A stretch of DNA of 64,000 nt from Demetria terragena DSM 11295 (GTDB lineage Bacteria; Actinomycetota; Actinomycetes; Actinomycetales; Dermatophilaceae). Shown here in pieces: positions 43,467 to 51,056 of the stretch. The notes beneath the pieces were generated by a model. It did no database searches. It worked only from the letters and a program-made list of their open reading frames with translations, and was not told the origin of the DNA. The stretch lies in assembly GCF_000376825.1 (NCBI RefSeq), contig NZ_AQXW01000004.1:496001-560000 (forward strand), in the 5' to 3' direction. Within the stretch, counting starts at the first letter, position 1. Each line of letters begins with the position of its first letter. The translations under genes were made by a program, and so were the position numbers.

Positions 43467-43601
43467 GCACGCCTCCCGCGGATCGCAACTGCCGCACCTG
43501 GCAGTGGCTCTCCAGATGTTCACATTGCCGCTTCATGTCACTCGACGGCTGAACTCTACGTCACCTCTCGACCTCACCGCTGGGAGTGGGAGGATGCAGG
43601 C

Positions 43602-44366
43602 ATGAGCATCCTCCCCGGGGCCGAACCCTTGAGCGCCGATGGATCACGCACGGGCGTCTTGGTATGTCACGGCTTCACGGGAAGCCCCTCGTCGATGCGC
43701 GGCATCGCCGAGCACTGCGCCCAATCTGGTTGGACCGTACGCATGCCGCGCCTTCCCGGCCACGGCACCACCTGGCAGGACCTCAACCAGCGCACGTGGC
43801 ACGAGTGGCACGCCGAAGTAGCCGCAGCATTCCTCGAGCTTCGGGATCGCTGCGACGACGTCATCCTGGTAGGCCTATCCATGGGCGGCAGCCTGATGAC
43901 TCTCTTGGCCGAGGAGTACGGCGAGCAGGTCGCAGGACTCGTACTCATCAATCCCGCCTATCGCATGACTGATTGGCGGTTGAAGGCACTGCCGGTTCTC
44001 AAGCACCTCACACCGTCGATCGCAGCCATCGGCGATGACATCAAGAAGCCTGGTGTCCGCGAGGGTGCCTACCCGCGAACCCCGTTACGGGCGTTGCACT
44101 CCGCCACGGAACTATGGGCCAAGGTCACTCGTGACCTCCCCCAAGTCACGCAGCCGGTGCTTCTGCTGCACTCCCGCGTGGACCATGTGGTCGACCCGAG
44201 CAATGCCGAGCTGCTGTTGTCGCGCATCTCTAGCCACGCCGTTCGTGAGGTCGTCCTGGAAAACTCCTTCCACGTCGCTACCCTCGACCACGATGCCGAC
44301 CTCATCCTGAACGAACTCACTGCTTTCATCGCTCACGTCAGCGACAGAGAGGATGTCAGCGAATGA
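43602..44366 (+). CDS. Carboxylesterase / monoacylglycerol lipase-like alpha/beta hydrolase
   Basis: A 254-residue hydrolase similar to Est30-type carboxylesterases. VLVCHGFTGSPSSMRGIAEH (oxyanion region) is near residues 23-42, the nucleophile elbow is VGLSMGG (about 91-97), HSRVDHVVD gives the acid and ENSFHVATLDHD the histidine. It would cleave short-chain esters or monoacylglycerols in the cytosol. GGAGG upstream supports ATG 43602. The TGA overlaps the ATG of the next gene (ATGA), so they are coupled. Confidence 0.9.
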   Translation: MSILPGAEPLSADGSRTGVLVCHGFTGSPSSMRGIAEHCAQSGWTVRMPRLPGHGTTWQDLNQRTWHEWHAEVAAAFLELRDRCDDVILVGLSMGGSLMTLLAEEYGEQVAGLVLINPAYRMTDWRLKALPVLKHLTPSIAAIGDDIKKPGVREGAYPRTPLRALHSATELWAKVTRDLPQVTQPVLLLHSRVDHVVDPSNAELLLSRISSHAVREVVLENSFHVATLDHDADLILNELTAFIAHVSDREDVSE

Positions 44367-44803
44367 CTACGGCTGACAGCCCGAACGGGGAGGATGCCGA
44401 GTTCGATGCGATCGTCGCTCGTCTCCACGAGGACGGCTGGACACCTCCTGACTCGCCAGAGCAGACACCTCCCGAGGACCCCGCACCCGACCCGGTTGCG
44501 GCCCTGCCTAGCCAGTGGCGCATCCCCACCGGCGAAAGCATCCTGGATCAAGAGGATGAGTTCGTGCCCGACGCGCCACGCCCCCTGCCGAGCGGCGACC
44601 TGGGGTTCTGGGGTGCGCTCGCGGGTCTAGGCGGCGGAATGGGCTGGCTGCTCTACCTCTTTTTCTTCGATCGATACGCGCGGCCGCTCTGGTGGGCACT
44701 GGCTGTCATCGTCACCCTGACCGGTCTCGTCTTGGTGTTCTTGCGGCAGCCGGAGTCCCGACGGGACGATTGGGACGATGACGTCGATGGCGCAGTGCTC
44801 TAG
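44363..44803 (+). CDS. Small membrane protein of unknown function
   Basis: A 146-residue protein with an acidic, Pro-rich N-terminal half (DGWTPPDSPEQTPPEDP) and two adjacent hydrophobic helices (about 82-102 and 109-128). A charged tail RQPESRRDDWDDDVDGAVL follows. It is translationally coupled to the upstream esterase. Similar proteins occur widely in actinobacteria next to this esterase, but no function is known to me. Confidence 0.75.
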   Translation: MTTADSPNGEDAEFDAIVARLHEDGWTPPDSPEQTPPEDPAPDPVAALPSQWRIPTGESILDQEDEFVPDAPRPLPSGDLGFWGALAGLGGGMGWLLYLFFFDRYARPLWWALAVIVTLTGLVLVFLRQPESRRDDWDDDVDGAVL

Positions 44804-44810
44804 CGCACAC

Positions 44811-44844
44811 CCATCCGGGGTGGTGTTCGCTACGAACACCACCC
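44811..44844 (+). promoter_or_regulatory. ECF-type promoter motif with perfect inverted repeat abutting the start codon
   Basis: CCATCC (44811-44816), 16 nt, then CGAACA (44833-44838), which ends 6 nt before ATG 44845. The arm GGGTGGTGTTCG (44818-44829) and its exact complement 44833-44844 form a 12-bp inverted repeat with a 3-nt loop. No Shine-Dalgarno site exists, so a leaderless transcript is likely. The inverted repeat could also act as a terminator for the gene before it. Confidence 0.5.
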
Positions 44845-46434
44845 ATGAAAACGTCGACTGAAGCCAGCACGCCCGCGGTCGGTCGATTCCGGGCCGCCAT
44901 TTTCGGTGTCATTGCCACCGTGACGGGCGCTGGCGTCGGCCATCTCGTCGCGGCCCTCATCCGACCAGAGTCATCCCCGGTCTTAGCGGTCGGGTCCGTT
45001 GTCATCGACAACACACCAACGCCGCTGAAAACATGGGCGATTCGCACGTTTGGCGACATGGACAAGCTGATCCTTGTCGGTTCCGTCGCGATCGTCACCT
45101 TGCTCCTGGGCGCCATCGCGGGTTTGCTCGCACGCCGCCGACCTGTTTTGGGCATCGCCGTCCTCGCCGTGCTCACCTTGGCCGCAACAGTTGCCGCCAT
45201 GTTGAGCCCGACTGCAGGAATCATCGCGGTCCTTCCGGGACTCGTGACAGCCGCGGTGGGAATCGCTTGCATGACAGCGCTTTTCGCCTATAGCTCTAAG
45301 AGTGAAGCCGCCACTTCTGAGGGTGCAGACACTAATTCCGATGAGTCATCCGAGGCCTCGGGCGTTACGCCATCGCGCCGCATCTTGCTTAAGTCGACCG
45401 GTATCGGCGCCGCGATGGCCGTCATCGGAGTTGCCGCGGGCGCCGCTGGACAGCAGATCATCACTGCGGCACAACGCGTTTCGGGCACACTTCCCGACCC
45501 GAGCAACATCTTGGCCAAGCTCCCGGAGGGACTGGAAAAGAAGATTCGGGGCATCACGCCATTCCGCACGAAGAACTCTGACTTCTACCGGGTCGACATC
45601 AATCTCACGGTTCCCACCGTCAACGAGAACGAGTGGACGCTGAAAATCGATGGCGACGTGGAGAATCCGTACGAACTGACCTACCAGGACATCCTCGACA
45701 TGCCGCTCATCCAGAGCGACATCACCATGACGTGCGTCAGCAACGAGGTCGGAGGCCAGTACGCAGGTGCAGCGCGCTGGATGGGAATTCCTGTAAGCGA
45801 CCTTCTCGAGCGGGCGAAGCCTCGCTCGGGAAACAACCAAGTGCTGTCCACTTCCGTTGATGGATATACCTGTTCGACGCCGCTCAAGGCTCTGCAGGAT
45901 GACCGCGGAGCACTGTTGGCGGTCGGCATGAACGGCGAGCCGCTCCCCCGCGACCACGGTTACCCGGCCCGTCTGATCACACCCGGGCTGTACGGCTACG
46001 TCGGCGCGACCAAGTGGGTTACCCGCCTGACCGTGACCACCTTCGACAAGGACAAGGCGTACTGGACCAAACGCAAGTGGTCGATCGACGGGGAAATCAA
46101 GCCCATGGCGCGGATCGATACCCCGGAGCCGTTGACAACCGTTTCTGCGGGAACCGTGCCCATCGCAGGGATCGCGTGGGCACAGCGTCAAGGAATCACG
46201 GGTGTTGAGGTCAAGATCGACGATGGCCCATGGAAGGCCGCCAAACTCGGCCCCGAGGTCAACATCGACTATTGGCGGCAGTGGTGGTTCCCCTGGGAGG
46301 CCACCCCGGGCACGTACCGCGTGTTCGCCCGGTGCCGCTACGGCGACGACGAGAAAACCCAGACCAAAGATCGTGCCAAGCCCTTCCCCGACGGCGCCTC
46401 CGGATGGCACGAAATCGCCGTCATCGTTGACTAG
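44845..46434 (+). CDS. Membrane molybdopterin-dependent oxidoreductase (sulfite oxidase family)
   Basis: A 529-residue protein. The N-terminal part (about 1-150) has four hydrophobic helices; a fifth follows a SRRILLKS segment (about 183-205). The catalytic domain of the SUOX/YedY family comes next, with Mo-ligand Cys297 in MTCVSNEVGG, PLPRDHGYPARLITPG, and a C-terminal Ig-like dimerisation domain (PLTTVSAGTVPIAG...WFPWEATPGTYRVFARC). It should act on the outside of the membrane. The natural electron donor is unknown. In several actinobacteria such genes lie beside fasciclin and sigma-K genes; here only the fasciclin gene is in view. Confidence 0.9.
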   Translation: MKTSTEASTPAVGRFRAAIFGVIATVTGAGVGHLVAALIRPESSPVLAVGSVVIDNTPTPLKTWAIRTFGDMDKLILVGSVAIVTLLLGAIAGLLARRRPVLGIAVLAVLTLAATVAAMLSPTAGIIAVLPGLVTAAVGIACMTALFAYSSKSEAATSEGADTNSDESSEASGVTPSRRILLKSTGIGAAMAVIGVAAGAAGQQIITAAQRVSGTLPDPSNILAKLPEGLEKKIRGITPFRTKNSDFYRVDINLTVPTVNENEWTLKIDGDVENPYELTYQDILDMPLIQSDITMTCVSNEVGGQYAGAARWMGIPVSDLLERAKPRSGNNQVLSTSVDGYTCSTPLKALQDDRGALLAVGMNGEPLPRDHGYPARLITPGLYGYVGATKWVTRLTVTTFDKDKAYWTKRKWSIDGEIKPMARIDTPEPLTTVSAGTVPIAGIAWAQRQGITGVEVKIDDGPWKAAKLGPEVNIDYWRQWWFPWEATPGTYRVFARCRYGDDEKTQTKDRAKPFPDGASGWHEIAVIVD

Positions 46435-46477
46435 TAGACCCGATTGCCAACGGCTTGAAATTCGTTGCCAATCAATC

Positions 46478-46505
46478 CAATCCGGATCCCACCGGGCTCC
46501 GAACA
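46478..46505 (+). promoter_or_regulatory. ECF-type promoter motif before the fasciclin gene
   Basis: CAATCC (46478-46483), then 16 nt, then CGAACA (46500-46505). Spacing and flanking bases (ATCCGG ... GCTnCGAACACC) match the motif before the oxidoreductase gene. The start ATG is 45 nt downstream. Confidence 0.5.
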
Positions 46506-46549
46506 CCGTATGTATCTTCCGCAAGAACTTCCTCGAATGGAGCAACACC

Positions 46550-47203
46550 ATGAAGCGCACGACCACCGCCCTGGCCTTCAGCGCCATCCTCGCCCTGTCG
46601 CTCTCCGCTTGCGGTGGCGACGAGTCCTCGGAAAGTACAGGAGCTGGCGACACCGCAGCCGCAAGCAGCCCCGCCGCTGCTGAGAAGTCCTCCGAGGCTC
46701 CTGCCGAGTCCTCGAAGGCCGCCTCCGCGGACAACGCTGAGTTTGGTCCCGGCTGCAAGGCTGTCCCGGCAGATGGCGCTGGCTCGTTCGCCGGCATGGC
46801 CAAGGACCCGGTTGCCACCGCTGCGAGCAACAACAAGGACCTCTCGACTCTGGTCACCGCCGTGAAGAAGGCCGGCCTTGTCGACACCCTGAACACCAGC
46901 AAGGACATCACCGTCTTCGCCCCGGCGAACTCCGCCTTCGCCAAGATCCCCGAGGCCGACCTCAACAAGGTCCTCGGCGACAAGAAGGCGCTGACCGGTC
47001 TGCTCACCCACCACGTGGTGAAGGGCAAGTTGGCCCCGGCAGACCTCGCGGGTGAGCACAAGACCCTCGCTGGCGACACCGTCACGGTGTCCGGCAGCAA
47101 GCCCGACTTCGACGTTGCAGGCGCCAAGGTTGCCTGTGGCAACGTGCAGACCGCGAACGCCACGGTCTACATCATCGACTCGGTGCTCATGCCCGCCAAG
47201 TAA
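46550..47203 (+). CDS. Fasciclin (FAS1) domain lipoprotein, MPT70/MPT83-like
   Basis: A 217-residue secreted lipoprotein. The lipobox LSLSAC puts the lipid on Cys21, an Ala/Ser-rich linker follows, and a single FAS1 domain occupies about 85-215. It has the H1 motif DITVFAPANSAFAKIP and the H2-type YIIDSVLMPAK end. This is the layout of mycobacterial MPT83. FAS1 domains mediate adhesion or protein contacts. GGAG 7 nt upstream supports ATG 46550. It follows the molybdopterin oxidoreductase and shares a promoter motif with it. Confidence 0.92.
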   Translation: MKRTTTALAFSAILALSLSACGGDESSESTGAGDTAAASSPAAAEKSSEAPAESSKAASADNAEFGPGCKAVPADGAGSFAGMAKDPVATAASNNKDLSTLVTAVKKAGLVDTLNTSKDITVFAPANSAFAKIPEADLNKVLGDKKALTGLLTHHVVKGKLAPADLAGEHKTLAGDTVTVSGSKPDFDVAGAKVACGNVQTANATVYIIDSVLMPAK

Positions 47204-47238
47204 TTCCGACCCGCAGGCGCACATAGTCCGACCCGCAG

Positions 47239-47275
47239 GTCAGGGCCCTCTCACTCCGGTGAGCAGGGCCCTGAC
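47239..47275 (+). terminator. Strong hairpin terminator after the fasciclin gene
   Basis: GTCAGGGCCCT (47239-47249) with its complement at 47265-47275, and inner CTCAC/GTGAG around a 4-nt loop, form a 16-bp stem with one unpaired C. It lies 35 nt after the stop. There is no U-tract. Confidence 0.75.
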
Positions 47276-47289
47276 TGCTGTCTACGGCC

Positions 47290-47935
47290 CGTACGCCGGT
47301 CGAGTAGGCGGGAACGCAGTGACCCCGCCAAATCGAGACCACCTCACCACGGGTCTCGACACGGCCTCGGCTCACGCCTCGACCGGCTCGACCAACGCGA
47401 ACCAACGCCGGTCGAGTAGGCGGGAACGCAGTGACCCGCCGTATCGAGACCACCCACCACGGGTCTCGACACGGTCTCGGCTAACGCCTCGACCGGCTCG
47501 ACCGACGTGAGATGGGACTACTCGACCGACGTTAAGCCACCCCAACGCCGGTCGAGTAGGCGGGAACGCAGTGACCCGCCATATCGAGACCACCCACCCA
47601 GGTCTCGACACGGCCTCGGCTAACGCCTCGACCGGCTCGACCAACGCGAACCAACGCCGGTCGAGTAGGCGGGAACGCAGTGACCCGCCGTATCGAGACC
47701 ACCCACCCAGGTCTCGACACGGCCTCGGCTCACGCCTCGACCGGCTCGACCGACGTGAGATGGGACTACTCGACCGGCTCGACCAACGCGAACCAACGCT
47801 GGTCGAGTAGGCGGGAACGCAGTGACCCGCCGTATCGAGACCACCCACCCAGGTCTCGACACGGCCTCGGCTCACGCCTCGGCCGGCTCGACCGACGTGA
47901 GATGGGACTACTCGACCGGCGTTAAGACCTGGCCC
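47290..47935. repeat. Intergenic hairpin-repeat array, locus 3 (five hairpins, higher-order repeat)
   Basis: A gap of 736 bp between convergent genes. Five units start near 47296, 47408, 47548, 47657 and 47799. Spacings 112, 140, 109 and 142 alternate, so the true repeat is about 251 bp, present about 2.5 times. Each hairpin reads GGTCGAGTAGGCGGG, loop AACGCAGTGA, CCCGCC(G)TATCGAGACC. Between hairpins are GGTCTCGACACGGCCTCGGC, CGACCGGCTCGACC and, in the long version, CGTGAGATGGGACTACTCGACC. Reading frames here reflect the repeats, not genes. Confidence 0.9.
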
Positions 47936-47939
47936 TGCC

Positions 47940-48614
47940 TTAGGGGGTGGGGTGGATCTCCACGACGAGGGGGCGGTGATCGCTAGCGGCGATCAGGTCC
48001 GCCTCGGGGACATCCACGGGAATACGCACCGGCTGCAATGCCGGCGAACTGAAGATCGCATCGATGCATCGCGACGGTGCGTGCGCCGGGAAGGTCATCG
48101 CGGCCTCACCCACGTCGAGCATGCCGTCGGCGAGCCGGCCCCAACCCGGGCCCTCGCCCAGTTCATTGATATCGCCCGCGACGACAAGCGGTCCCCCACA
48201 CACGGTGTCCTCCCGCAGCAGTCGAGCATGCTCTTCGTGCTCGCTGGTCCGAAGGGACAAATGGACGCTGGCCACCGTGAACACATCGCCGTCCCCCAAC
48301 TGGAGGCGAGAATAGGCCCACCCACGAGGCTCGTCGAAGAACTTCACGGGAAACCGCCGGTGCCCACTGCCCAAAACTCGCAGCCGCGTTCCGGTGAGCA
48401 GGGTCGTGCTCATGAAACCGCGACCTTGACCGCCAGGCCAACGCATCCCGCAGTCTCGTGCGAATCGGGCGATCCGCCAGCCAGAGAATGGATGCCGCGG
48501 CGCCTCCTGCAGACAGAGAACATCCGGCTCAAGCGACCTAATCACGCGAACAAGGGCGGCTCGATCATCCTTCAACGCACGAATGTTGTAGGTCATCACC
48601 CGCACCGATGACAT
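47940..48614 (-). CDS. Endonuclease/exonuclease/phosphatase family protein
   Basis: A 224-residue EEP-superfamily phosphodiesterase. VRVMTYNIRAL starts the fold, LCLQEAP carries the metal Glu, VVAGDINE the Asp-x-Asn pair, RCIDAIF the late Asp, and IAASDHRPLVVEI the catalytic Asp-His. No signal peptide. Substrates range from nucleic acids to phospholipids and cannot be assigned. It is the last gene of a six-gene operon; ATG 48614 overlaps the TGA of the ROK gene (TGATG), though GTG 48617 is an alternative. It ends at repeat locus 3. Confidence 0.85.
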   Translation of the reverse strand: MSSVRVMTYNIRALKDDRAALVRVIRSLEPDVLCLQEAPRHPFSGWRIARFARDCGMRWPGGQGRGFMSTTLLTGTRLRVLGSGHRRFPVKFFDEPRGWAYSRLQLGDGDVFTVASVHLSLRTSEHEEHARLLREDTVCGGPLVVAGDINELGEGPGWGRLADGMLDVGEAAMTFPAHAPSRCIDAIFSSPALQPVRIPVDVPEADLIAASDHRPLVVEIHPTP

Positions 48615-49627
48615 CACTCGGAGTCCCGCTCAACGCGCTCCTGCTCGACATCGAAGCGCGCGAGATCGGCAGCACCGACCAGCCCCGCATCATTGCCAAG
48701 GCTCGCGGGCAGGATCCGCGCTTCGGGTCGATAGCCACGCCCTGCCAAATGCTTGCGGAATGATTCGCGCGCCGGGCCCAACAGCAGGTCCCCGGCCTGA
48801 CTCACCCCACCGCCGATGATGAAGGCCCCGGGGTCGAAAGCGTTGGCCAAGCTGGCCAACCCGACACCGAGCCACTCGCCGATCTCGGCCAGCAACTCGG
48901 CGGCAGTGGGATCACCCTCGCGCGCCGCTTCAGTCACCATCGGTCCAGTGATGTGCTGTATGTCGCCGTCGACTCTTGCGGTGAGGTCAGCGGCCAATGG
49001 ACTTCCCGCAGAAACCAACGAACGCGCCTCTCGCACAAGCGCATTGCCCGAGGCGTACTGTTCCCAGCACCCGCGGTTGCCACACTCACAGCGATGCCCG
49101 CCGGGCATCACCTGCATGTGGCCGAACTCCCCGGCGATGCCGAATCGACCGCGTTGGATACGCCCATCCAGGAGTGCCGCCCCACCGATCCCGGTACCGA
49201 GTGTGACCATCACCAGGTGCGTCTCACCCTGCCCGGCTCCGAATCGATACTCGGCCCACAACGCGGCGTTAGCATCGTTGTCAACAAAAACCGGCAGGTC
49301 CACCCGCCGCGCTAGCGCATCGCGTAACGGCTCATGCCGCCACGACAAGTGGGGCGCGAAAACGACAGTCGCTCGGTCTGCGGCGACAAACCCCGCTGCG
49401 CCAATCCCGACAGCGCTCACCGATTCCGGCTCGACCTCAACCAACTCGGTGACGACATCCACGATCATGTCTTCCACTACGCGTGGGGCGGTCGATCGAT
49501 GTGGCGTATCGCGACGGGCACGATGGATCACCTTCCCGGTGGAATCCACTACTCCACCAGCGACTTTCGTACCGCCAATGTCTATTCCGATGGCCAGGGC
49601 TGGGGGTAGCTTTGACTCGTTCGCCAT
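48614..49627 (-). CDS. ROK family protein (sugar kinase type)
   Basis: A 337-residue ROK-family protein without an N-terminal DNA-binding domain, so a kinase. IGIDIGGTKVAGGVVD is the ATP phosphate loop, VFVDNDANAALWAE the sugar-binding and catalytic Asp, and GEFGHMQV with CECGNRGCWEQYAS forms the zinc site. The second ROK kinase directly upstream is the more standard glucokinase. This paralogue may use glucose or another hexose. ATG 49627 overlaps the stop of that gene. Confidence 0.88.
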   Translation of the reverse strand: MANESKLPPALAIGIDIGGTKVAGGVVDSTGKVIHRARRDTPHRSTAPRVVEDMIVDVVTELVEVEPESVSAVGIGAAGFVAADRATVVFAPHLSWRHEPLRDALARRVDLPVFVDNDANAALWAEYRFGAGQGETHLVMVTLGTGIGGAALLDGRIQRGRFGIAGEFGHMQVMPGGHRCECGNRGCWEQYASGNALVREARSLVSAGSPLAADLTARVDGDIQHITGPMVTEAAREGDPTAAELLAEIGEWLGVGLASLANAFDPGAFIIGGGVSQAGDLLLGPARESFRKHLAGRGYRPEARILPASLGNDAGLVGAADLARFDVEQERVERDSE

Positions 49628-50574
49628 CACCGGCCAGCCTCCGCGGCGGCCAGCGCCGCCGCACCAATCACCCCGGCATCGTTCCCGAGTTCAGCGAGCG
49701 CAACCGTCACAGTCGGTCGGTGACCGCGCTCCTGGATCTGGGCGTACATCTCACGCGCAGGACCAAGGACGAGGTCGCCGACCTCCGCCAGGCCACCACC
49801 GACCACGATGCGCTGCGGATCAAGGATCGCACTCATCGTCGCGATGCCCCGGCCAAGCCAGCGCCCGACGTCACCCACCAGTTCTTGGCTCAACAGGTCA
49901 CCATTCTGGGCGAGCTCGACAATTTCTGGCGACTCCAACGCCGCCGCATCGCCCGAACAACGCTCGGCGAGGGCCTCATGGCCAGCCACTTTGTCTTCGA
50001 GCGCCTTGCGTCCAGACTTGGCCAACGCGGTTCCGCTGGAGTACGCCTCCAAGCAGCCTCGCAATCCACATCCGCACAGCCGACCTCCAGGTTCAACCGT
50101 GATGTGCCCTACCTCGCCACCGGTTCCGGTACCGCCGATCAACACCGACCCGCCAATGACGACTCCCCCGCCAACGCCGGTACCCAGGGTGACCATGAGC
50201 ACGTCCTCGTATCCGCGCCCGGCTCCGTGCCGCCATTCTCCGTATGCCGCTGCGTTGGCATCGTTTTCGAGCCTGACAGCCCTTCCGAGGCGCGCCTCCA
50301 AGTTGGCTCGCAACGGCACGTTGCGCCAGGCATCGATGTTGGGCGAGAAACGGACCATGGAGCGCGGGCGGTCAAGGTAGCCAGCGACGGCCACCCCGAC
50401 CGGGAGCGACTCGGCCACCTCGAGTTGTTCGATGGCCTCGACGATGGACTCAAGCATGTGGTCGGTGTCATCGGGCGTACTTGGCACTTCGACCGTGCGC
50501 TCACTGGTGCCATCAGAGTTGACTAGCGCGGCGGCAATCTTGGTCCCGCCGACGTCGACGCCAATGCTATTCAC
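49627..50574 (-). CDS. ROK family glucokinase
   Basis: A 315-residue kinase closely resembling actinobacterial glucokinases such as Streptomyces GlkA. Motifs: IGVDVGGTKIAAALV, LENDANAAAYGEW with the catalytic Asp, VTLGTGVGGGVV, and GEVGHITVEPGG...CGCGLRGCLEAYSSG as the zinc site. It phosphorylates glucose with ATP or polyphosphate and may take part in carbon catabolite control. GTG 50574 overlaps the stop of the preceding gene (GTGA). Synteny with the SRPBCC/ArsA/acyl-CoA ligase cluster supports this identity. Confidence 0.9.
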   Translation of the reverse strand: MNSIGVDVGGTKIAAALVNSDGTSERTVEVPSTPDDTDHMLESIVEAIEQLEVAESLPVGVAVAGYLDRPRSMVRFSPNIDAWRNVPLRANLEARLGRAVRLENDANAAAYGEWRHGAGRGYEDVLMVTLGTGVGGGVVIGGSVLIGGTGTGGEVGHITVEPGGRLCGCGLRGCLEAYSSGTALAKSGRKALEDKVAGHEALAERCSGDAAALESPEIVELAQNGDLLSQELVGDVGRWLGRGIATMSAILDPQRIVVGGGLAEVGDLVLGPAREMYAQIQERGHRPTVTVALAELGNDAGVIGAAALAAAEAGR

Positions 50575-51056
50575 GGTGAGTCATCCTCGTCATCGACCTG
50601 GACCGATTGCCATTCGGTACCCTCGCGCATCTCGTGATCGGCCGGGCGACTGGATCCGTCCTCACCCGGCTCACCGGACATCTCTTCCCGCCGGTGCGCT
50701 GCAAAAGCTTCGAGCGAGCCGACCACCATGCCCAGCAGATCGGCGACCCGCTCTACGGTCTCGGGTCGGATCTCGGACAAGAAGGTCGCAACCCGACACA
50801 CGGGACACACTTCACAGACCGCTTGCACGGCCGGGGTATCGCACGAACAAGGCGAGGGCGCAGTGCCCTCCCCAGTGCGGTCGGACGAGGAGGAGTCGGC
50901 CGAGGACGACCCGTCGGCCGTCACGGTGTCCTCTCGAGCTGAGGGGCCGTCACCGGCACCGGTGCCTGACGGCGTACCCATCGCCGCCAATGCCGACACC
51001 AGTCGGATGGCCTCATCGGCAACAGCCGAAGAGTGATGGTCTTGTGCGCCGCTCAC
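50571..51056 (-). CDS. DUF5304-like protein with cysteine cluster
   Basis: A 161-residue protein of unknown function. After a low-complexity Ser/Asp-rich segment comes a cysteine cluster, CSCDTPAVQAVCEVCPVC (about 70-87), spaced CxC...CxxCxxC, that could bind zinc. A helical segment (LSEIRPETVERVADLLGMVVGSLEAFAAH) and an acidic tail follow. Position corresponds to Rv2183c in M. tuberculosis (from memory). The GTG start and the stop overlap neighbours by 4 bp on both sides. Confidence 0.72.
   Translation of the reverse strand: MSGAQDHHSSAVADEAIRLVSALAAMGTPSGTGAGDGPSAREDTVTADGSSSADSSSSDRTGEGTAPSPCSCDTPAVQAVCEVCPVCRVATFLSEIRPETVERVADLLGMVVGSLEAFAAHRREEMSGEPGEDGSSRPADHEMREGTEWQSVQVDDEDDSP

Noticed and set aside
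45346-47163. 605-residue reverse frame opposite the oxidoreductase and fasciclin genes
   Set aside because: Antisense shadow; both forward genes have signal/domain features and promoters.
47372-47875. Reading frames within repeat locus 3 (up to 167 residues)
   Set aside because: They are periodic translations of the hairpin repeats, present in several frames, with no ribosome site.
47290-47935. Possible CRISPR array
   Set aside because: Repeat units are over 100 bp, spacers between them are themselves repeated, and no cas gene is in the window.
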